In this document: in pieces, positions 1 to 10,011 of the stretch
How positions within the stretch are numbered: the stretch's first letter is position 1
Layout: the number at the start of each line of letters is the position of its first letter
Assembly (NCBI GenBank): GCA_002395805.1
Contig: DGVB01000025.1
Location: forward strand, 1-64,000
Origin: Bacteroidales bacterium UBA4295
Lineage (GTDB): Bacteria > Bacteroidota > Bacteroidia > Bacteroidales > Paludibacteraceae
Direction of reading: 5' to 3'
Length of the DNA: 64,000 nucleotides
Made by a program: the position numbers and the translations under genes
The notes under the pieces: generated by a model
Seen by the model: the letters and a program-made list of their open reading frames with translations, nothing else
Database searches by the model: none
What the model was told of the DNA's origin: nothing

Positions 1-33
1 CTCGTGCTCCAACACAAACGTTGGAAACACGAG
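1..33. other. Hairpin downstream of valS
   Basis: The arms CTCGTG and CACGAG enclose an inner CCAAC/GTTGG pair with loop ACAAAC. It lies beyond the valS stop on the valS reading strand and could be the end of that transcript, but there is no clear U-run on either side. A weaker TTAATCG/CGATTAA pair at 51-76 directly follows the valS stop codon. The window edge prevents seeing what lies further left. Confidence 0.35.
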
Positions 34-76
34 CATCACATTCCTTTGCATTAATCGTGCCTTTCAGCGCGATTAA

Positions 77-2707
77 TTATCCTTTCAGCGCTTTGATGGC
101 TTCTTCGAGTGAAGCGATGCGGGCTTCTGCGTCCGCTTTCTTCTTGCGTTCCAGTTCCACGATCTCCGGTTTGGCGTTGGCTACGAAACGCTCGTTGCCT
201 AACTTCGCCATCACACCCTTCAGGAACCCTTGCTGGTGCGCCAGATCGGCCTCCAGTTTCTTGAGTTCTTCGTCCACGTTGATGAACTTGTCCAGCGGGA
301 TGGCAAACTCGGTCGTACCCACGATGAATTTCGCACAGTTGGCGTTGGCATCGCCATGCATGGCGATTGCAACATTGGCGAGTTTCTGGAGCAGAGCGGC
401 GTATTCGTAGGCGTCGGCTCCCTCGAAATAGAGCGTCAGTTTCTCTTTCTGCGGGATATTCTTCGACGCACGGATATTACGTACGCCGGCGATGATAAGT
501 TTGAGGTTTTCGACTTCTTCTAGGATTCCTGGGTTTCCTAGGTCGCCTAGGTCGCCTAGTTGGCTAGTCATGATAGACTCGCCCGGCTTGCGCTCGTATA
601 GGTTCTGCCAGAGCTCCTCTGTGATGAACGGCATGAACGGATGAAGCAGTTTGAGCAGGCGGTCGAAGAAAGCGAGGGTCGCTTCGTACGTTGTGCGGTC
701 GATGGGCTGCTGGTAAGCCGGTTTGATCATCTCCAGATACCAGCCGCTGAACTCGTCCGTATAGAGCTTGTAGATCGCCATGAGTGCCTCGCTCAGACGA
801 TACTTGCTAAAGAGGTCTGCGATCTCTGCGGAGGTCTCGTCCAGTTTGGCATCGAACCACTCGATGGCATATTTGGATGTCTCGGGCTGCGGGATGTCTG
901 CGATCTCCAGACCTTTAACCATACGGAAACAGTTCCAGATCTTGTTGCAGAAATTACGTCCTTGTTCGCAGAGCGAATCATCATAGAGGATATCGTTTCC
1001 TGCCGGCGCAGAGAGCAAGATACCCATACGCACGCCGTCCGCGCCGAAACGCTCAATCAAATCCAGCGGATCAGGACTGTTACCAAGGCTCTTGGACATT
1101 TTACGACCCAGTTTGTCGCGCACGATACCGGTGAAATAGACATGCTTGAACGGCATCTTGCCTACATACTCATAGCCCGCCATGATCATACGAGCTACCC
1201 AGAAGAAGATGATATCCGGTCCTGTTACCAGATCTGCGGTGGGGTAGTAATAGTTGATCTCTTTGTTGTTCGGATGCTCTATGCCGTCGAACAAGGAGAT
1301 CGGCCAGAGCCAGCTACTGAACCATGTATCCAGCGCGCCTTCGTCTTGTACGTAGTTGCCTTCCGGCTTGGTCTCAGAAACGATGATTTTGTCGTCCGGG
1401 TAGTTCTCCAGACCCGTCTGCGCCAGCAGATCCGCATCGTAGTATGCCGGAATACGGTGACCCCACCATAGCTGACGGCTGATACACCAGTCTTTGATGT
1501 TCTCGAGCCAGTTGCGGTAGGTGTTCTTGTATTTCGTAGGATAGAAAACGATGTCGTCGTTCATCACCGGCGGGAGTGCGATGTCGGCGAAATGCTTCAT
1601 CTTGACGAACCATTGGAGACTCAACCGCGGCTCAATAGGTACATTCGTACGCTCGGAATAGCCTACTTTGTTATCGTAATCCTCGATTTTCTCCACCAGA
1701 CCGAGTGCCTGCAGGTCTTCGACGATTTGCTTGCGGCAATCGAAACGATCCATACCATGGTACTTGCGTACGTTCGGCTGTAATTCTTCCTCGATGGTGT
1801 CCATGTTGAGATGGGCATCGGGCGTGAAGATATCGATGGTCTTGAGGTTATATTTCTGTCCCAAAGCGTAGTCGTTCACGTCATGTGCCGGTGTTACTTT
1901 GAGGCAACCGGTACCGAAACCGATCTCTACGTAGCGGTCCTCGATAATCGGAATAACACGACCTACACCCGGCACGATGACATGTTTGCCTTTCAGCCAC
2001 TGGTTCTTCTCCTCTTTGGGGTTGATACAAACCGCTATATCGCCGAAGATCGTCTCCGGACGGGTAGTGGCGACGATGGCGTACTTGCCCGGCTCCTCTG
2101 CTACTTCATAACGCAGGTAGTAGAACTTGTTATGCTCGTCATGATAGATGACTTCCTCGTCAGAAAGGGCGGTCTGGCGCTCTGGATCCCAGTTGACCAT
2201 TCGCAGACCGCGGTAGATGAGACCTTTCTTATAGAGGTCGCAGAAGACATGGATGACGGCTTTCGAACGCATCTCGTCCATCGTGAAGGATGTACGGTCC
2301 CAGTCGCAGGAGCAACCGAGTTTGCGGAGCTGCTTGAGGATGATTCCTCCGTGCTCGTCGGTCCAGTCCCAGGCATGTTTGAGGAACTGCTCGCGGGTGA
2401 GGTCGGATTTGTTGATGCCTTGCTCTTTAAGCCGTTTGATGACTTTTGCCTCCGTAGCAATAGAAGCATGGTCGGTACCTGGTACCCAGCAGGCATTCTT
2501 GCCTTCGAGACGGGCACGACGAATGAGGATATCCTGAATCGTCTCATTCAGCACATGGCCCATATGCAGCACGCCGGTCACATTGGGGGGCGGGATAACT
2601 ATAGTAAACGGTTCGCGGCCGTCCGGCTCGCTATGAAATAACTTATTGTCCAGCCAGTATTGATACCAGCGGGCTTCAATGTCAGTAGGGTTGTACTTAG
2701 ATTCCAT
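77..2707 (-). CDS. valS: Valine-tRNA ligase
   Basis: Cytoplasmic class Ia aminoacyl-tRNA synthetase that charges tRNA-Val and hydrolyses misacylated Thr-tRNA in its CP1 domain. The HIGH-type motif [13 protein letters not shown] is at about residues 39-51 and KMSKS is near 534-538. The editing domain lies roughly at 190-340, the anticodon-binding domain follows about 600-760, and a C-terminal coiled coil runs from about 805 to the end. The 876-aa length is normal for Bacteroidales. Near residues 715-726 a Gly-Asp-Leu-Gly repeat ([10 protein letters not shown]) is encoded by the tandem DNA repeat at 536-569; family members have no such repeat there as far as I know, so it is probably a repeat expansion in a tolerant linker before the [14 protein letters not shown] helix. 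The start is the ATG preceded by a well-formed promoter at 2729-2760. Confidence 0.98.
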   Translation of the reverse strand: MESKYNPTDIEARWYQYWLDNKLFHSEPDGREPFTIVIPPPNVTGVLHMGHVLNETIQDILIRRARLEGKNACWVPGTDHASIATEAKVIKRLKEQGINKSDLTREQFLKHAWDWTDEHGGIILKQLRKLGCSCDWDRTSFTMDEMRSKAVIHVFCDLYKKGLIYRGLRMVNWDPERQTALSDEEVIYHDEHNKFYYLRYEVAEEPGKYAIVATTRPETIFGDIAVCINPKEEKNQWLKGKHVIVPGVGRVIPIIEDRYVEIGFGTGCLKVTPAHDVNDYALGQKYNLKTIDIFTPDAHLNMDTIEEELQPNVRKYHGMDRFDCRKQIVEDLQALGLVEKIEDYDNKVGYSERTNVPIEPRLSLQWFVKMKHFADIALPPVMNDDIVFYPTKYKNTYRNWLENIKDWCISRQLWWGHRIPAYYDADLLAQTGLENYPDDKIIVSETKPEGNYVQDEGALDTWFSSWLWPISLFDGIEHPNNKEINYYYPTADLVTGPDIIFFWVARMIMAGYEYVGKMPFKHVYFTGIVRDKLGRKMSKSLGNSPDPLDLIERFGADGVRMGILLSAPAGNDILYDDSLCEQGRNFCNKIWNCFRMVKGLEIADIPQPETSKYAIEWFDAKLDETSAEIADLFSKYRLSEALMAIYKLYTDEFSGWYLEMIKPAYQQPIDRTTYEATLAFFDRLLKLLHPFMPFITEELWQNLYERKPGESIMTSQLGDLGDLGNPGILEEVENLKLIIAGVRNIRASKNIPQKEKLTLYFEGADAYEYAALLQKLANVAIAMHGDANANCAKFIVGTTEFAIPLDKFINVDEELKKLEADLAHQQGFLKGVMAKLGNERFVANAKPEIVELERKKKADAEARIASLEEAIKALKG
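536..569. repeat. Short tandem repeat inside valS
   Basis: A CCTAGGTCG-type unit is repeated about three times, then degenerates (TTGGCTAGTCA). It stays in frame within valS and adds a Gly/Asp/Leu run to the protein. A related CTAG-rich repeat is found non-coding at 6137-6170 upstream of the secreted protein gene. Confidence 0.7.
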
Positions 2708-2728
2708 AAATTTTCACAAATTAGCGTG

Positions 2729-2760
2729 CAAAATTACATAAAAAAAATGACATACGCAAA
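2729..2760 (-). promoter_or_regulatory. valS promoter
   Basis: Read on the minus strand: TTTG (2760-2757), 20 bp spacer, TAATTTTG (2736-2729), matching the Bacteroidetes housekeeping consensus TTTG-N19-21-TAnnTTTG. The spacer contains a run of exactly eight T (2740-2747). The whole 38-bp segment is nearly identical to the orphan promoter at 29003-29034. Confidence 0.8.
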
Positions 2761-2795
2761 TAAATAAGGAAGAAAACGAAAAAACGCGTATTAAA

Positions 2796-2827
2796 TTTGC
2801 ACATTTGGATTTTTTGTAGTAACTTTG
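2796..2827 (+). promoter_or_regulatory. cdd operon promoter
   Basis: TTTG (2796-2799), 20 bp, TAACTTTG (2820-2827), about 36 bases before the cdd start codon. It would drive cdd, the LptF/G permease gene and probably ribBA. It is back to back with the valS promoter, with 35 bp between the two -33 boxes. Confidence 0.75.
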
Positions 2828-2863
2828 CGCCGCAAAGTTGTGCAATTTAACCAAATCAATAGT

Positions 2864-3346
2864 ATGAAGGAAATAAATTTGACCGCAAAAATGCGTGTCT
2901 ATCAGTGGGAAGAAATGAGCGACGAACAGCGAGAGGTAGTGTCGGTAGCGAAGGAACAGGTGCAGCGTAGTTACTGCCCTTACAGCCATTTCCATGTGGG
3001 GGCAGCGGCATTGCTGGCGAACGGCGAAGTGGTCCGCGGTTGCAACCAGGAGAACGCCGCTTACCCGAGCGGTCTGTGCGCCGAACGAAGCGCCCTGTTT
3101 GCTGCCGGTGCGCAATATCCCGAGCAGCCCGTGACGAAACTGGCGATTGCTTGTTATACCGGCGGCCATTTCACGGATGTGCCCGGAGCACCCTGCGGTG
3201 CCTGCCGTCAGGTGATGCTGGAGACAGAGCACCGGTATGGTGGTAAAATGGAGATCCTGCTATATGGGGAAAAAGAGACGTATGTCTTTGAATCTGCTGC
3301 TGACTTATTGCCGCTGATTTTCGTGAAAGAAAACCTGAAAGGCTAA
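2864..3346 (+). CDS. cdd: Cytidine deaminase
   Basis: Zinc-dependent hydrolytic deamination of cytidine and deoxycytidine to uridine forms, in pyrimidine salvage. The zinc site is visible as CAERSA (Cys72, catalytic Glu74) and PCGAC (Cys111, Cys114); the substrate-binding stretch is NQENAAYPSG. At 160 aa it is the homotetrameric short type. I use the ATG at 2864 rather than an upstream in-frame ATG at 2825, because the promoter -7 box ends at 2827 and the longer form would start at or before the transcription start. The LptF/G-family gene begins 8 bp downstream, so the two are probably co-transcribed. Confidence 0.95.
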   Translation: MKEINLTAKMRVYQWEEMSDEQREVVSVAKEQVQRSYCPYSHFHVGAAALLANGEVVRGCNQENAAYPSGLCAERSALFAAGAQYPEQPVTKLAIACYTGGHFTDVPGAPCGACRQVMLETEHRYGGKMEILLYGEKETYVFESAADLLPLIFVKENLKG

Positions 3347-3353
3347 TTGAACA

Positions 3354-4835
3354 TTGAGGATAATTAAGAAAATAGACATTTATTTGCTGCGGAATTTTCT
3401 GGGGCTGTTTTTGGCTACTTTCTTTATTGCAATCTTTATTCTGCTGATGCAGTTCATGTGGATGCACGTGAACGATCTGGTAGGAAAAGGAATAGGAATC
3501 GGCGTACTGGCGGAGTTCTTCATCTATGCCGCAGCTACGGTGGTGCCGCTCGCTCTGCCGCTTGCGATCCTTCTCGCCTCACTTATCTCCTTCGGAAACT
3601 TGGCGGAGAAGATGGAATTGACAGCTATGAAGGCGGCGGGGATTTCTCTTTTCCGGATCTTACGTCCATTGGCTTTTTTAGTCGCGTTCATCAGCGTAGG
3701 TGCGTTCTTCTTCAGCAACAACGTCCTTCCTAAATCACAGACGAAATTATGGGCGCTGATTTTCTCTCTTAGACAGAAAAGTCCTGAGTTGCAAATCCCG
3801 GTAGGTGAATTTTACGACGAGATAAGCGGATATCATATTTACGTTCGGGACAAGACGCCGAAGGGAGAATTGCTCGATCTCATGATTTACGACTACTCGG
3901 AGGGATTTGAGAACGCGAAAGTGATGGTGGCGGACACGGGCAGATTAGCTGCGAGCACGGACAAACTATACCTGACGCTGGATTTGATCAACGGGGAGAG
4001 TTTCGAAAACTTGGAGAAGAAGCAGCAACGTGCTACCGGCACAACGAAAAGTATTCCGTATCGCCGAGAGACATTTAGTCATAAACGATTAGTGATTGAT
4101 TTCGCTACGGAGTTTAACCGCTATGATGAGTCTATTTTAGATGACCAGCATGTGAGTAAAAATGTTACGAAATTGGTTCATTCGATTGACTCGATGCAAG
4201 GTGTATCCAAAGAACGATGTGCGGAACAAAGTCAGGCTTTAATCAACGACCGCTATTTCGGACGGGAAAATCGCCATGCGAATGTCCGTTTGCCGGAGAA
4301 AGTAACAGATTCTGAAAGAAAAGTCTATAACTTAGACTCCGTTTGGACAAGTATGTCGGTACAAAGGCAACAGCAGGCTCTTCGGACAGCCCAAGAGCGT
4401 GCGCGCACATATCGTGATCAAATAGAATATAACGCAATATTACTGGAGGACGCGGATCGTTATATCCGCAAACATGAGATTGAACTTTACAGGCGGTTTA
4501 CTTTGGCATTTGCCTGCCTTGTATTCTTTTTCATCGGCGCTCCTTTGGGAGCAATCATCCGCAAAGGCGGTTTGGGGGCGCCGGTAGTGATCTCGGTAAT
4601 CTTGTTTATTGTCTATTACATTATTGATAACACCGGATATAAAATGGCGCGCGAAGCAATATGGCCGTGCTGGGCTGGTATGTGGCTCAGTTCGTTCATC
4701 TTACTGCCGACAGGTATATTTTTGACCTATAAGGCAGCGACGGATTCGCCGCTATTCAATCCTGAGGCATGGACAGCAATGATGAAGCGGTTCTATACGC
4801 GATTGCAAAGAAAAGATTTAAGGTTGAAAGATTAA
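3354..4835 (+). CDS. LptF/LptG-family permease (YjgP/YjgQ)
   Basis: Inner-membrane permease of the lipopolysaccharide export ABC complex, which moves LPS from the inner membrane onto the LptC/LptA bridge. The N-terminal [13 protein letters not shown] segment, two more membrane segments near 60-120, a long soluble domain (about 125-375) and three C-terminal membrane segments (about 380-470, with [14 protein letters not shown]) are characteristic. At 493 aa it is longer than proteobacterial LptF/G (about 360) because of an enlarged soluble domain, as is common in Bacteroidetes. Whether it fills the LptF or the LptG role cannot be told from sequence. The start codon is TTG. lptC lies elsewhere in the window (36342-36908). 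Confidence 0.88.
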   Translation: MRIIKKIDIYLLRNFLGLFLATFFIAIFILLMQFMWMHVNDLVGKGIGIGVLAEFFIYAAATVVPLALPLAILLASLISFGNLAEKMELTAMKAAGISLFRILRPLAFLVAFISVGAFFFSNNVLPKSQTKLWALIFSLRQKSPELQIPVGEFYDEISGYHIYVRDKTPKGELLDLMIYDYSEGFENAKVMVADTGRLAASTDKLYLTLDLINGESFENLEKKQQRATGTTKSIPYRRETFSHKRLVIDFATEFNRYDESILDDQHVSKNVTKLVHSIDSMQGVSKERCAEQSQALINDRYFGRENRHANVRLPEKVTDSERKVYNLDSVWTSMSVQRQQQALRTAQERARTYRDQIEYNAILLEDADRYIRKHEIELYRRFTLAFACLVFFFIGAPLGAIIRKGGLGAPVVISVILFIVYYIIDNTGYKMAREAIWPCWAGMWLSSFILLPTGIFLTYKAATDSPLFNPEAWTAMMKRFYTRLQRKDLRLKD

Positions 4836-4839
4836 CGAT

Positions 4840-6102
4840 ATGAAAATAAATACGATAGAAGAAGCATTGGTTGATTTTCGCGAAGGAAAATTCGTGATAG
4901 TAGTAGATGATGAGGATCGCGAGAATGAAGGCGATTTTATCATTGCAGCAGAGAAAATCACGCCCGAGAAAGTGAATTTTATGTTGCAGCACGGTCGGGG
5001 CGTACTATGCTGTCCGATTACAGAGCAGAGGTGCGCAGAGTTGGATCTGATGCACCAAGTAGCAAACAACACCTCTATGCTCGGTACACCGTTCACGGTG
5101 ACGGTAGATAAACTGGAGGGGTGCACGACAGGTGTATCTGCAGCGGACCGCGCAGCAACAATACAGGCGTTAGCGGACCCGAATTCCAAGCCTGAAACCT
5201 TCGGAAGGCCTGGTCACATCAATCCGCTTTATGCTAAAGTCGGAGGGGTGCTTCAACGTGCCGGACATACGGAAGCGGGAGTGGATTTGGCGAGACTTGC
5301 AGGTCTGCATCCGGCGGCGGCATTGATAGAGATTATGAATGAGGACGGTACGATGGCGAGAATGCCCCAACTGCAGGAGGTAGCGAAACGCTACGGGCTG
5401 AAGATCATTACGATCAAAGACCTCATCGCCTACAGGCTGGATAAAGAGAAAAACCTCCAGTCCTCCTCCCAAGAGGAGAAATCTCAATGCGCTTCTCCAA
5501 TGACAAACGGTCTCATTGAGAGAGGCGAAACGGTGTTCTTGCCCACAAAGAACGGAGAGTTCATGCTGACACCATTCCGTGACCTGACAACCGGGCTGGA
5601 GCATGTCGTGCTTACGAAGGGCGAATGGTTGGAAGGCGAACCGGTGCTTTGCAGAGTGCATTCGTCCTGCATGACCGGAGATGTGTTCGGATCCATGCGA
5701 TGCGAATGCGGAGAACAATTGACTAAAGCGATGCAGATGATTGAGACGGAAGGAAAAGGAATAATCGTCTATATGAACCAGGAAGGGCGAGGTATCGGAC
5801 TGATGAATAAGATTCGCGCCTATAAACTGCAGGAAGAAGGAGAGGATACGGTGGAGGCTAACGTACATTTGGGATTCCGTCCGGACGAGCGCGATTACGG
5901 AGTAGGCGCACAGATTCTCAGAGAAATGGGAGCTACCAAGTTGAGACTGATGACTAATAATCCGGTGAAACGGGTTGGGTTGGAGAGTTACGGCATAGAA
6001 ATCATCGAGAATATACCGATTGAGATTAAACCAAATCGCTGGAATGAACGCTATATGCGTACCAAAAAAGACAAAATGCACCATGACTTGAAGCTGGTAT
6101 AG
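4840..6102 (+). CDS. ribBA: Bifunctional DHBP synthase / GTP cyclohydrolase II
   Basis: Supplies both riboflavin precursors: the RibB half (about 1-200) makes 3,4-dihydroxy-2-butanone 4-phosphate from ribulose 5-phosphate, and the RibA half (about 215-405) opens GTP. Visible are [11 protein letters not shown] (residues 23-33) and [13 protein letters not shown] for RibB, and the zinc ligands [14 protein letters not shown] near 277-290 plus NQEGRGIGL for RibA. The linker ([20 protein letters not shown]) is unusually polar and Ser/Gln-rich. It starts 4 bp after the permease gene. No FMN riboswitch-like structure is evident upstream. ribF, which uses the product pathway, is at 13053-13907. Confidence 0.97.
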   Translation: MKINTIEEALVDFREGKFVIVVDDEDRENEGDFIIAAEKITPEKVNFMLQHGRGVLCCPITEQRCAELDLMHQVANNTSMLGTPFTVTVDKLEGCTTGVSAADRAATIQALADPNSKPETFGRPGHINPLYAKVGGVLQRAGHTEAGVDLARLAGLHPAAALIEIMNEDGTMARMPQLQEVAKRYGLKIITIKDLIAYRLDKEKNLQSSSQEEKSQCASPMTNGLIERGETVFLPTKNGEFMLTPFRDLTTGLEHVVLTKGEWLEGEPVLCRVHSSCMTGDVFGSMRCECGEQLTKAMQMIETEGKGIIVYMNQEGRGIGLMNKIRAYKLQEEGEDTVEANVHLGFRPDERDYGVGAQILREMGATKLRLMTNNPVKRVGLESYGIEIIENIPIEIKPNRWNERYMRTKKDKMHHDLKLV

Positions 6103-6107
6103 TGAGT

Positions 6108-6124
6108 TTGGCACGGATTTTGAA
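6108..6124 (+). promoter_or_regulatory. Sigma-54-like site before the secreted protein gene
   Basis: TTGGCACG, 4 bp, TTGA, then A. This fits the -24/-12 consensus TGGCACG-N4-TTGC with a single C to A change at the -12 GC. It lies a few bases after the ribBA stop and about 70 bp before the next gene. A site with the same sequence logic occurs at 34889-34905, in the same position relative to a preceding stop codon. Confidence 0.45.
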
Positions 6125-6191
6125 GTCTAATAGGAAACTAGTTGACTAGTAGACTGGACGACTAGTAGAAACCCTTTAAAACATTACGATT

Positions 6192-7586
6192 ATGAAAAAG
6201 TTAACTACACTTCTGATGACCTTGGCGCTTATGAGCACCATGGCATGGGCGGACGAGACAATCACAGTTTCCGCCAACAGTTCTGACATCTCGGAAGGAC
6301 TCGATTTGAAGGTTGTAGCTAAGCTGTTTGCGGAGGCTAAGAACCTGGAAGAGTTCGAGACGATGCTCAACAACCCTGACAGCGCGTTCTGTAATCTGGA
6401 CTTGAACGGCGACGGACAAGTGGACTATTTGCGCGTAGTAGAGACAGGAGAAGGCAATAAGCGTTTGATCGTTCTCCAAGCAATCTTGGCTAAGGATATA
6501 TTCCAAGATGTTGCCTCTATATACGTGGAGAAGGACGAGAAGGATGAGGTGAAAGTTCAGGTAGTAGGCGATGAGTACGTCTATGGTACCAACTATATCA
6601 TCGAGCCGGTTTATGTCTATAGACCCGTTATATACGACTGGTTCTGGGGACCGTACTGGTACGCTTGGACGTCTCCGTGGTACTGGGGATATTACCCGAG
6701 TTGGTGGTATGTACACAGCTGCTGGGCTCATGACTGGTATTGGCATCATTGCTATGCATTCCATCATCATCACCACTGGTGCTCCTTCCGTCCGGGCAGA
6801 CATATCTACACGGGGTATCATGATCTATACCGGCGTGTGACTCGCAGAGAATACGCAGTAGCAAATCCTGATCGTTCGTTCCGAAGCCGTAATGTCGGCA
6901 TGGTGAACGCTCGCGAAATCCGTTCTGCCGGTAGTGTTCGTTCCGCTCGGTCTGCAGAAGGTGCAAACCGTGTCGCAGGAAGTAGAATGGCAGGGAGTGA
7001 ACGTAGCTTGACTAGCAGCCGCACCTACGGCAGTACTAACACCGCAGCATCTCGTTCGGAGGCTGTCAACCGCGCAGGAGGATCCGCTCGTTCGGCAGGT
7101 ACAACGACGCGTTCGGAGGCTAACAGTCGCTCCGGAGCAACCACTTCTAGAAGCACAGAGGTAAAGAGCACCCGCTCAACAGCCACTACTGCTACAGCCA
7201 CTCGTTCGACAGGTAGCAGTACTCGCTCCACAAGCACAACGTCGCCGGCGCGTACATCCGGTGCTACACGCACAACTGCGGGTACCACTCGTTCGACATC
7301 GAGCACAACAAGTACTCGCTCTACAAGTAGCAGTACGGCTACGCGCACCAGTGGAAGTTCGACGCGCTCTACAAGCACTCGCTCTTCCGGTAGTACATAT
7401 CGTTCTCCGAGTAGTTTTGGCTCATCCGGGAGCACGTATCGAGGAGGTGGCAGCGGTAGCAGCACACGCTCAAGTGGCAGCTACGGTGGAGGTAGTACTC
7501 GCTCCGGAGGTGGTTACTCAGGAGGAGGTGGAAGCCGCTCTGGTGGTGGCGGCGGCGGCCGAAGCGGCGGTAGCGTCAGAAGATAA
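6192..7586 (+). CDS. Secreted protein with aromatic/His core and low-complexity tail
   Basis: Not a family I can name. Residues 1-20 are a clear signal peptide ending at AWA. Residues 25-145 form an acidic globular part with a Ca-site-like LDLNGDGQVDYL stretch. Residues 145-205 are extremely rich in Trp, Tyr and His (for example WFWGPYWYAWTSPWYWGYYP and HHHHHW). From about 225 to 464 the protein is a Ser/Thr/Arg/Gly low-complexity tail with repeated TRSTSS-like units, ending in a Gly/Ser/Arg-rich segment. The DNA is correspondingly repetitive. It is probably exported to the periplasm or surface; a role in wall, metal or matrix binding is only a guess. A strong hairpin terminator follows. Confidence 0.75.
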   Translation: MKKLTTLLMTLALMSTMAWADETITVSANSSDISEGLDLKVVAKLFAEAKNLEEFETMLNNPDSAFCNLDLNGDGQVDYLRVVETGEGNKRLIVLQAILAKDIFQDVASIYVEKDEKDEVKVQVVGDEYVYGTNYIIEPVYVYRPVIYDWFWGPYWYAWTSPWYWGYYPSWWYVHSCWAHDWYWHHCYAFHHHHHWCSFRPGRHIYTGYHDLYRRVTRREYAVANPDRSFRSRNVGMVNAREIRSAGSVRSARSAEGANRVAGSRMAGSERSLTSSRTYGSTNTAASRSEAVNRAGGSARSAGTTTRSEANSRSGATTSRSTEVKSTRSTATTATATRSTGSSTRSTSTTSPARTSGATRTTAGTTRSTSSTTSTRSTSSSTATRTSGSSTRSTSTRSSGSTYRSPSSFGSSGSTYRGGGSGSSTRSSGSYGGGSTRSGGGYSGGGGSRSGGGGGGRSGGSVRR

Positions 7587-7588
7587 AC

Positions 7589-7616
7589 AAAAGGTGGTCA
7601 AGCGACCACCTTTTTA
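7589..7616. terminator. Bidirectional terminator
   Basis: AAAGGTGGTC, loop AAGC, GACCACCTTT followed by further T. The flanking A- and T-runs make it a rho-independent terminator readable from both strands, placed between the convergent secreted-protein gene and aspA. Confidence 0.9.
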
Positions 7617-7639
7617 TTTGTTATTTAATACCTTGCTAT

Positions 7640-9034
7640 TTAATGCGAGGCAAGCATATTCTTCGGATCAAGCAGTTCGTCAAGTTGTTCCTTACTGAGC
7701 AGACCATGCTCTAGAACTAAGTCATAGACACTTTTTCCTGTCTCCAGGGCTTCTTTGGCAATTTTAGTAGATGCCTTGTAGCCGATGACGGGATTGAGTG
7801 CGGTGACGATACCGATGGAGTGCTTGACGGTTTCGCTATTATGCTCTCGGTTGATGGTAATACCATCGATACATTTCTCGCGCAGAATCTTCATCACATT
7901 GCGTAGCCAAGTGATGGACTCGAAGATACACTCGGTGATAATCGGCTCCATGACGTTCAGTTGGAGTTGACCGGCTTCTGCAGCAAATGTTACGGCCGTG
8001 TCATTGCCAATAACTTTGAAGCATACTTGGTTGGTTACCTCCGGAATGACTGGATTTACCTTACCAGGCATGATAGATGAACCGGGGGCCATTGGCGGAA
8101 GGTTAATCTCGTGCAGACCGCAACGGGGACCGGAAGCCATAAGACGGAGGTCATTACAAGTCTTGCTGAGTTTGACCGCCAGACGTTTGAGTGCTGCTGA
8201 GTAGGAGACATAGGCACCGGTGTCCGGCGTAGCTTCTACAAGATCGCTAGCCAATTCGAAAGGCTCGCCTGTTAGTTCGCACATTTTTTTGATACACAAT
8301 TCTGCATATCCTGCTACGGCATTCAGTCCTGTTCCGATTGCGGTGCCACCCATATTAATCTCATAGAGTAACGTAACATTGCGTTTGAGGTTTGCTACCT
8401 CTTCCTCCAGATTGTTGGCAAAAGCATGGAACTCTTGACCGCTGGTCATCGGCACGGCGTCCTGCAACTGAGTGCGTCCCATCTTGATCGAGTCGTTGAA
8501 CTCATCGCCTTTCTTGTGAAGCGAAGCAATCAGTTTCTGAAGCTCCTCCACCAGCCCCCGGTTCATGCGGATGAAAGCATAGCGGAACGCAGAAGGGTAG
8601 GCGTCATTGGTGCTCTGCGCGCAGTTGACATGGTCGTTAGGTGAACAGAACTGGTATTCACCGCGTTTATGTCCCATGATTTCCAATGCACGGTTGGCGA
8701 TTACCTCATTGGCATTCATGTTGACAGTCGTACCGGCACCTCCCTGTACCATATCGGTAGGGAACTGGTCGTGCATCTTGCCGTCAATAATCTCACGGCA
8801 TGCCTGTGCGATAGCGGTGTAGATTTCGTCATTGATGACGCCCAACTCATGGTTTGCTTCTACTGCAGCCAGCTTGATATACGCCATCGCGATGATATAC
8901 TCCGGGAAATCGGACATCTTAAGGTTTGATACCTTATAATTGTTTATGCCGCGCTGTGTCTGCACGCCATAATACGCCTCGGCGGGTACTTGTAACTCGC
9001 CTAATAAATCGGATTCTATACGAAATTTTTCCAT
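7640..9034 (-). CDS. aspA: Aspartate ammonia-lyase
   Basis: Cytoplasmic reversible deamination of aspartate to fumarate, feeding the fumarate respiration and succinate branch used by gut Bacteroidales. The N-terminus EKFRIESDLLGELQVPAEAY and the flexible signature loop GSSIMPGKVNP (near 315-326, with the catalytic Ser) are those of AspA and not class II fumarase, although the two families are close. The 464-aa length is standard. It is the last gene of the cdsA-to-aspA minus-strand run and starts 21 bp after ftsY; the gap contains an A11 tract on the coding strand just before the start codon. Confidence 0.93.
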   Translation of the reverse strand: MEKFRIESDLLGELQVPAEAYYGVQTQRGINNYKVSNLKMSDFPEYIIAMAYIKLAAVEANHELGVINDEIYTAIAQACREIIDGKMHDQFPTDMVQGGAGTTVNMNANEVIANRALEIMGHKRGEYQFCSPNDHVNCAQSTNDAYPSAFRYAFIRMNRGLVEELQKLIASLHKKGDEFNDSIKMGRTQLQDAVPMTSGQEFHAFANNLEEEVANLKRNVTLLYEINMGGTAIGTGLNAVAGYAELCIKKMCELTGEPFELASDLVEATPDTGAYVSYSAALKRLAVKLSKTCNDLRLMASGPRCGLHEINLPPMAPGSSIMPGKVNPVIPEVTNQVCFKVIGNDTAVTFAAEAGQLQLNVMEPIITECIFESITWLRNVMKILREKCIDGITINREHNSETVKHSIGIVTALNPVIGYKASTKIAKEALETGKSVYDLVLEHGLLSKEQLDELLDPKNMLASH

Positions 9035-9055
9035 GATATTGTTTTTTTTTTTAGC

Positions 9056-10009
9056 TTATATTCCTAATAGTGACTGTATAAACTCTACGCGATTGAAACA
9101 CTGGAGGTCGGTCATCTGTTCGCCAAGACCGATATAGCGTACGGGGATCTTGAATTGATCCGAGATACCGATCACTACGCCTCCTTTGGCAGTACCGTCC
9201 AGTTTGGTAATAGCTAGCGACGATACTTGTGTTGCAGCAGTGAACTGACGCGCTTGTTCAAATGCATTTTGTCCCGTGGATCCGTCAAGGACAAGCATCA
9301 CATCATGAGGTGCGTCCGGTACTACTTTCTGCATCACATTCTTGATCTTGGTCAACTCGTTCATGAGGTTAATCTTGTTATGCAGACGACCCGCGGTATC
9401 AATGAGTACGACATCGGCATCATTGGCTTTCGCAGATTGGAGCGTGTCAAATGCGACCGACGCAGGGTCAGAGCCCTGCTGCTGCTTGATGACAGGCACT
9501 CCTACGCGCTCGCCCCAGATGCAGAGTTGTTCTACCGCAGCCGCACGGAAAGTGTCGGCAGCGCCGAGATAGACTTTCTTGCCGGCCGCTTTGTATTGGT
9601 AGGCCAGTTTGCCGATGGTGGTGGTTTTGCCCACACCATTCACACCCACTACCATTACCACGTACGGCTTTGCGGGCAAATCAGCAGAAAAGTCCAGGAT
9701 TTCCCCGTTGTTATTCTCTTCCAATAAGGAAGCAATCTCGTCTACTAGCAGTGCATTCAGTTCTTCGGTACCGATATATTTATCGCGTTTTACGCGCTCC
9801 TGTACGCGCTCTATAATACGAAGGGTGGTCTCTACTCCTACATCAGAAGTAATCAGGGCTTCCTCCAGATTGTCCAATACTTCATCGTCTATCGTTGATT
9901 TACCGGCGATAGCATGACTGATTTTACTGAGAACTGATTCTTTGGATTTCTCCAAACCTTTGTCCAACGTCTCTTTTTTTTCTCTGTTAAATAAACCGAA
10001 AAAGGCCAT
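9056..10009 (-). CDS. ftsY: Signal recognition particle receptor
   Basis: SRP-type GTPase that docks the ribosome/SRP complex at the membrane. It has the N (four-helix) domain at about 15-90, the P-loop GVNGVGKTTT near 123-133, DTAGR for G3, TKLDGTAKGG for G4 and the RAAAVEQL insertion-box helix. At 317 aa it lacks the long acidic A domain of E. coli FtsY, as usual for Bacteroidetes. It starts 2 bp after the glycosyltransferase gene. Confidence 0.97.
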   Translation of the reverse strand: MAFFGLFNREKKETLDKGLEKSKESVLSKISHAIAGKSTIDDEVLDNLEEALITSDVGVETTLRIIERVQERVKRDKYIGTEELNALLVDEIASLLEENNNGEILDFSADLPAKPYVVMVVGVNGVGKTTTIGKLAYQYKAAGKKVYLGAADTFRAAAVEQLCIWGERVGVPVIKQQQGSDPASVAFDTLQSAKANDADVVLIDTAGRLHNKINLMNELTKIKNVMQKVVPDAPHDVMLVLDGSTGQNAFEQARQFTAATQVSSLAITKLDGTAKGGVVIGISDQFKIPVRYIGLGEQMTDLQCFNRVEFIQSLLGI

Positions 10010-10011
10010 AT

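Noticed and set aside
2714..3232. 172-aa minus-strand frame in the valS/cdd region
   Set aside because: It lies opposite cdd and over both promoters; its composition is that of a shadow frame.
4840..6102. FMN riboswitch upstream of ribBA
   Set aside because: Only 4 bp separate it from the preceding gene, and no FMN aptamer-like structure is evident upstream of ribF or cdd.
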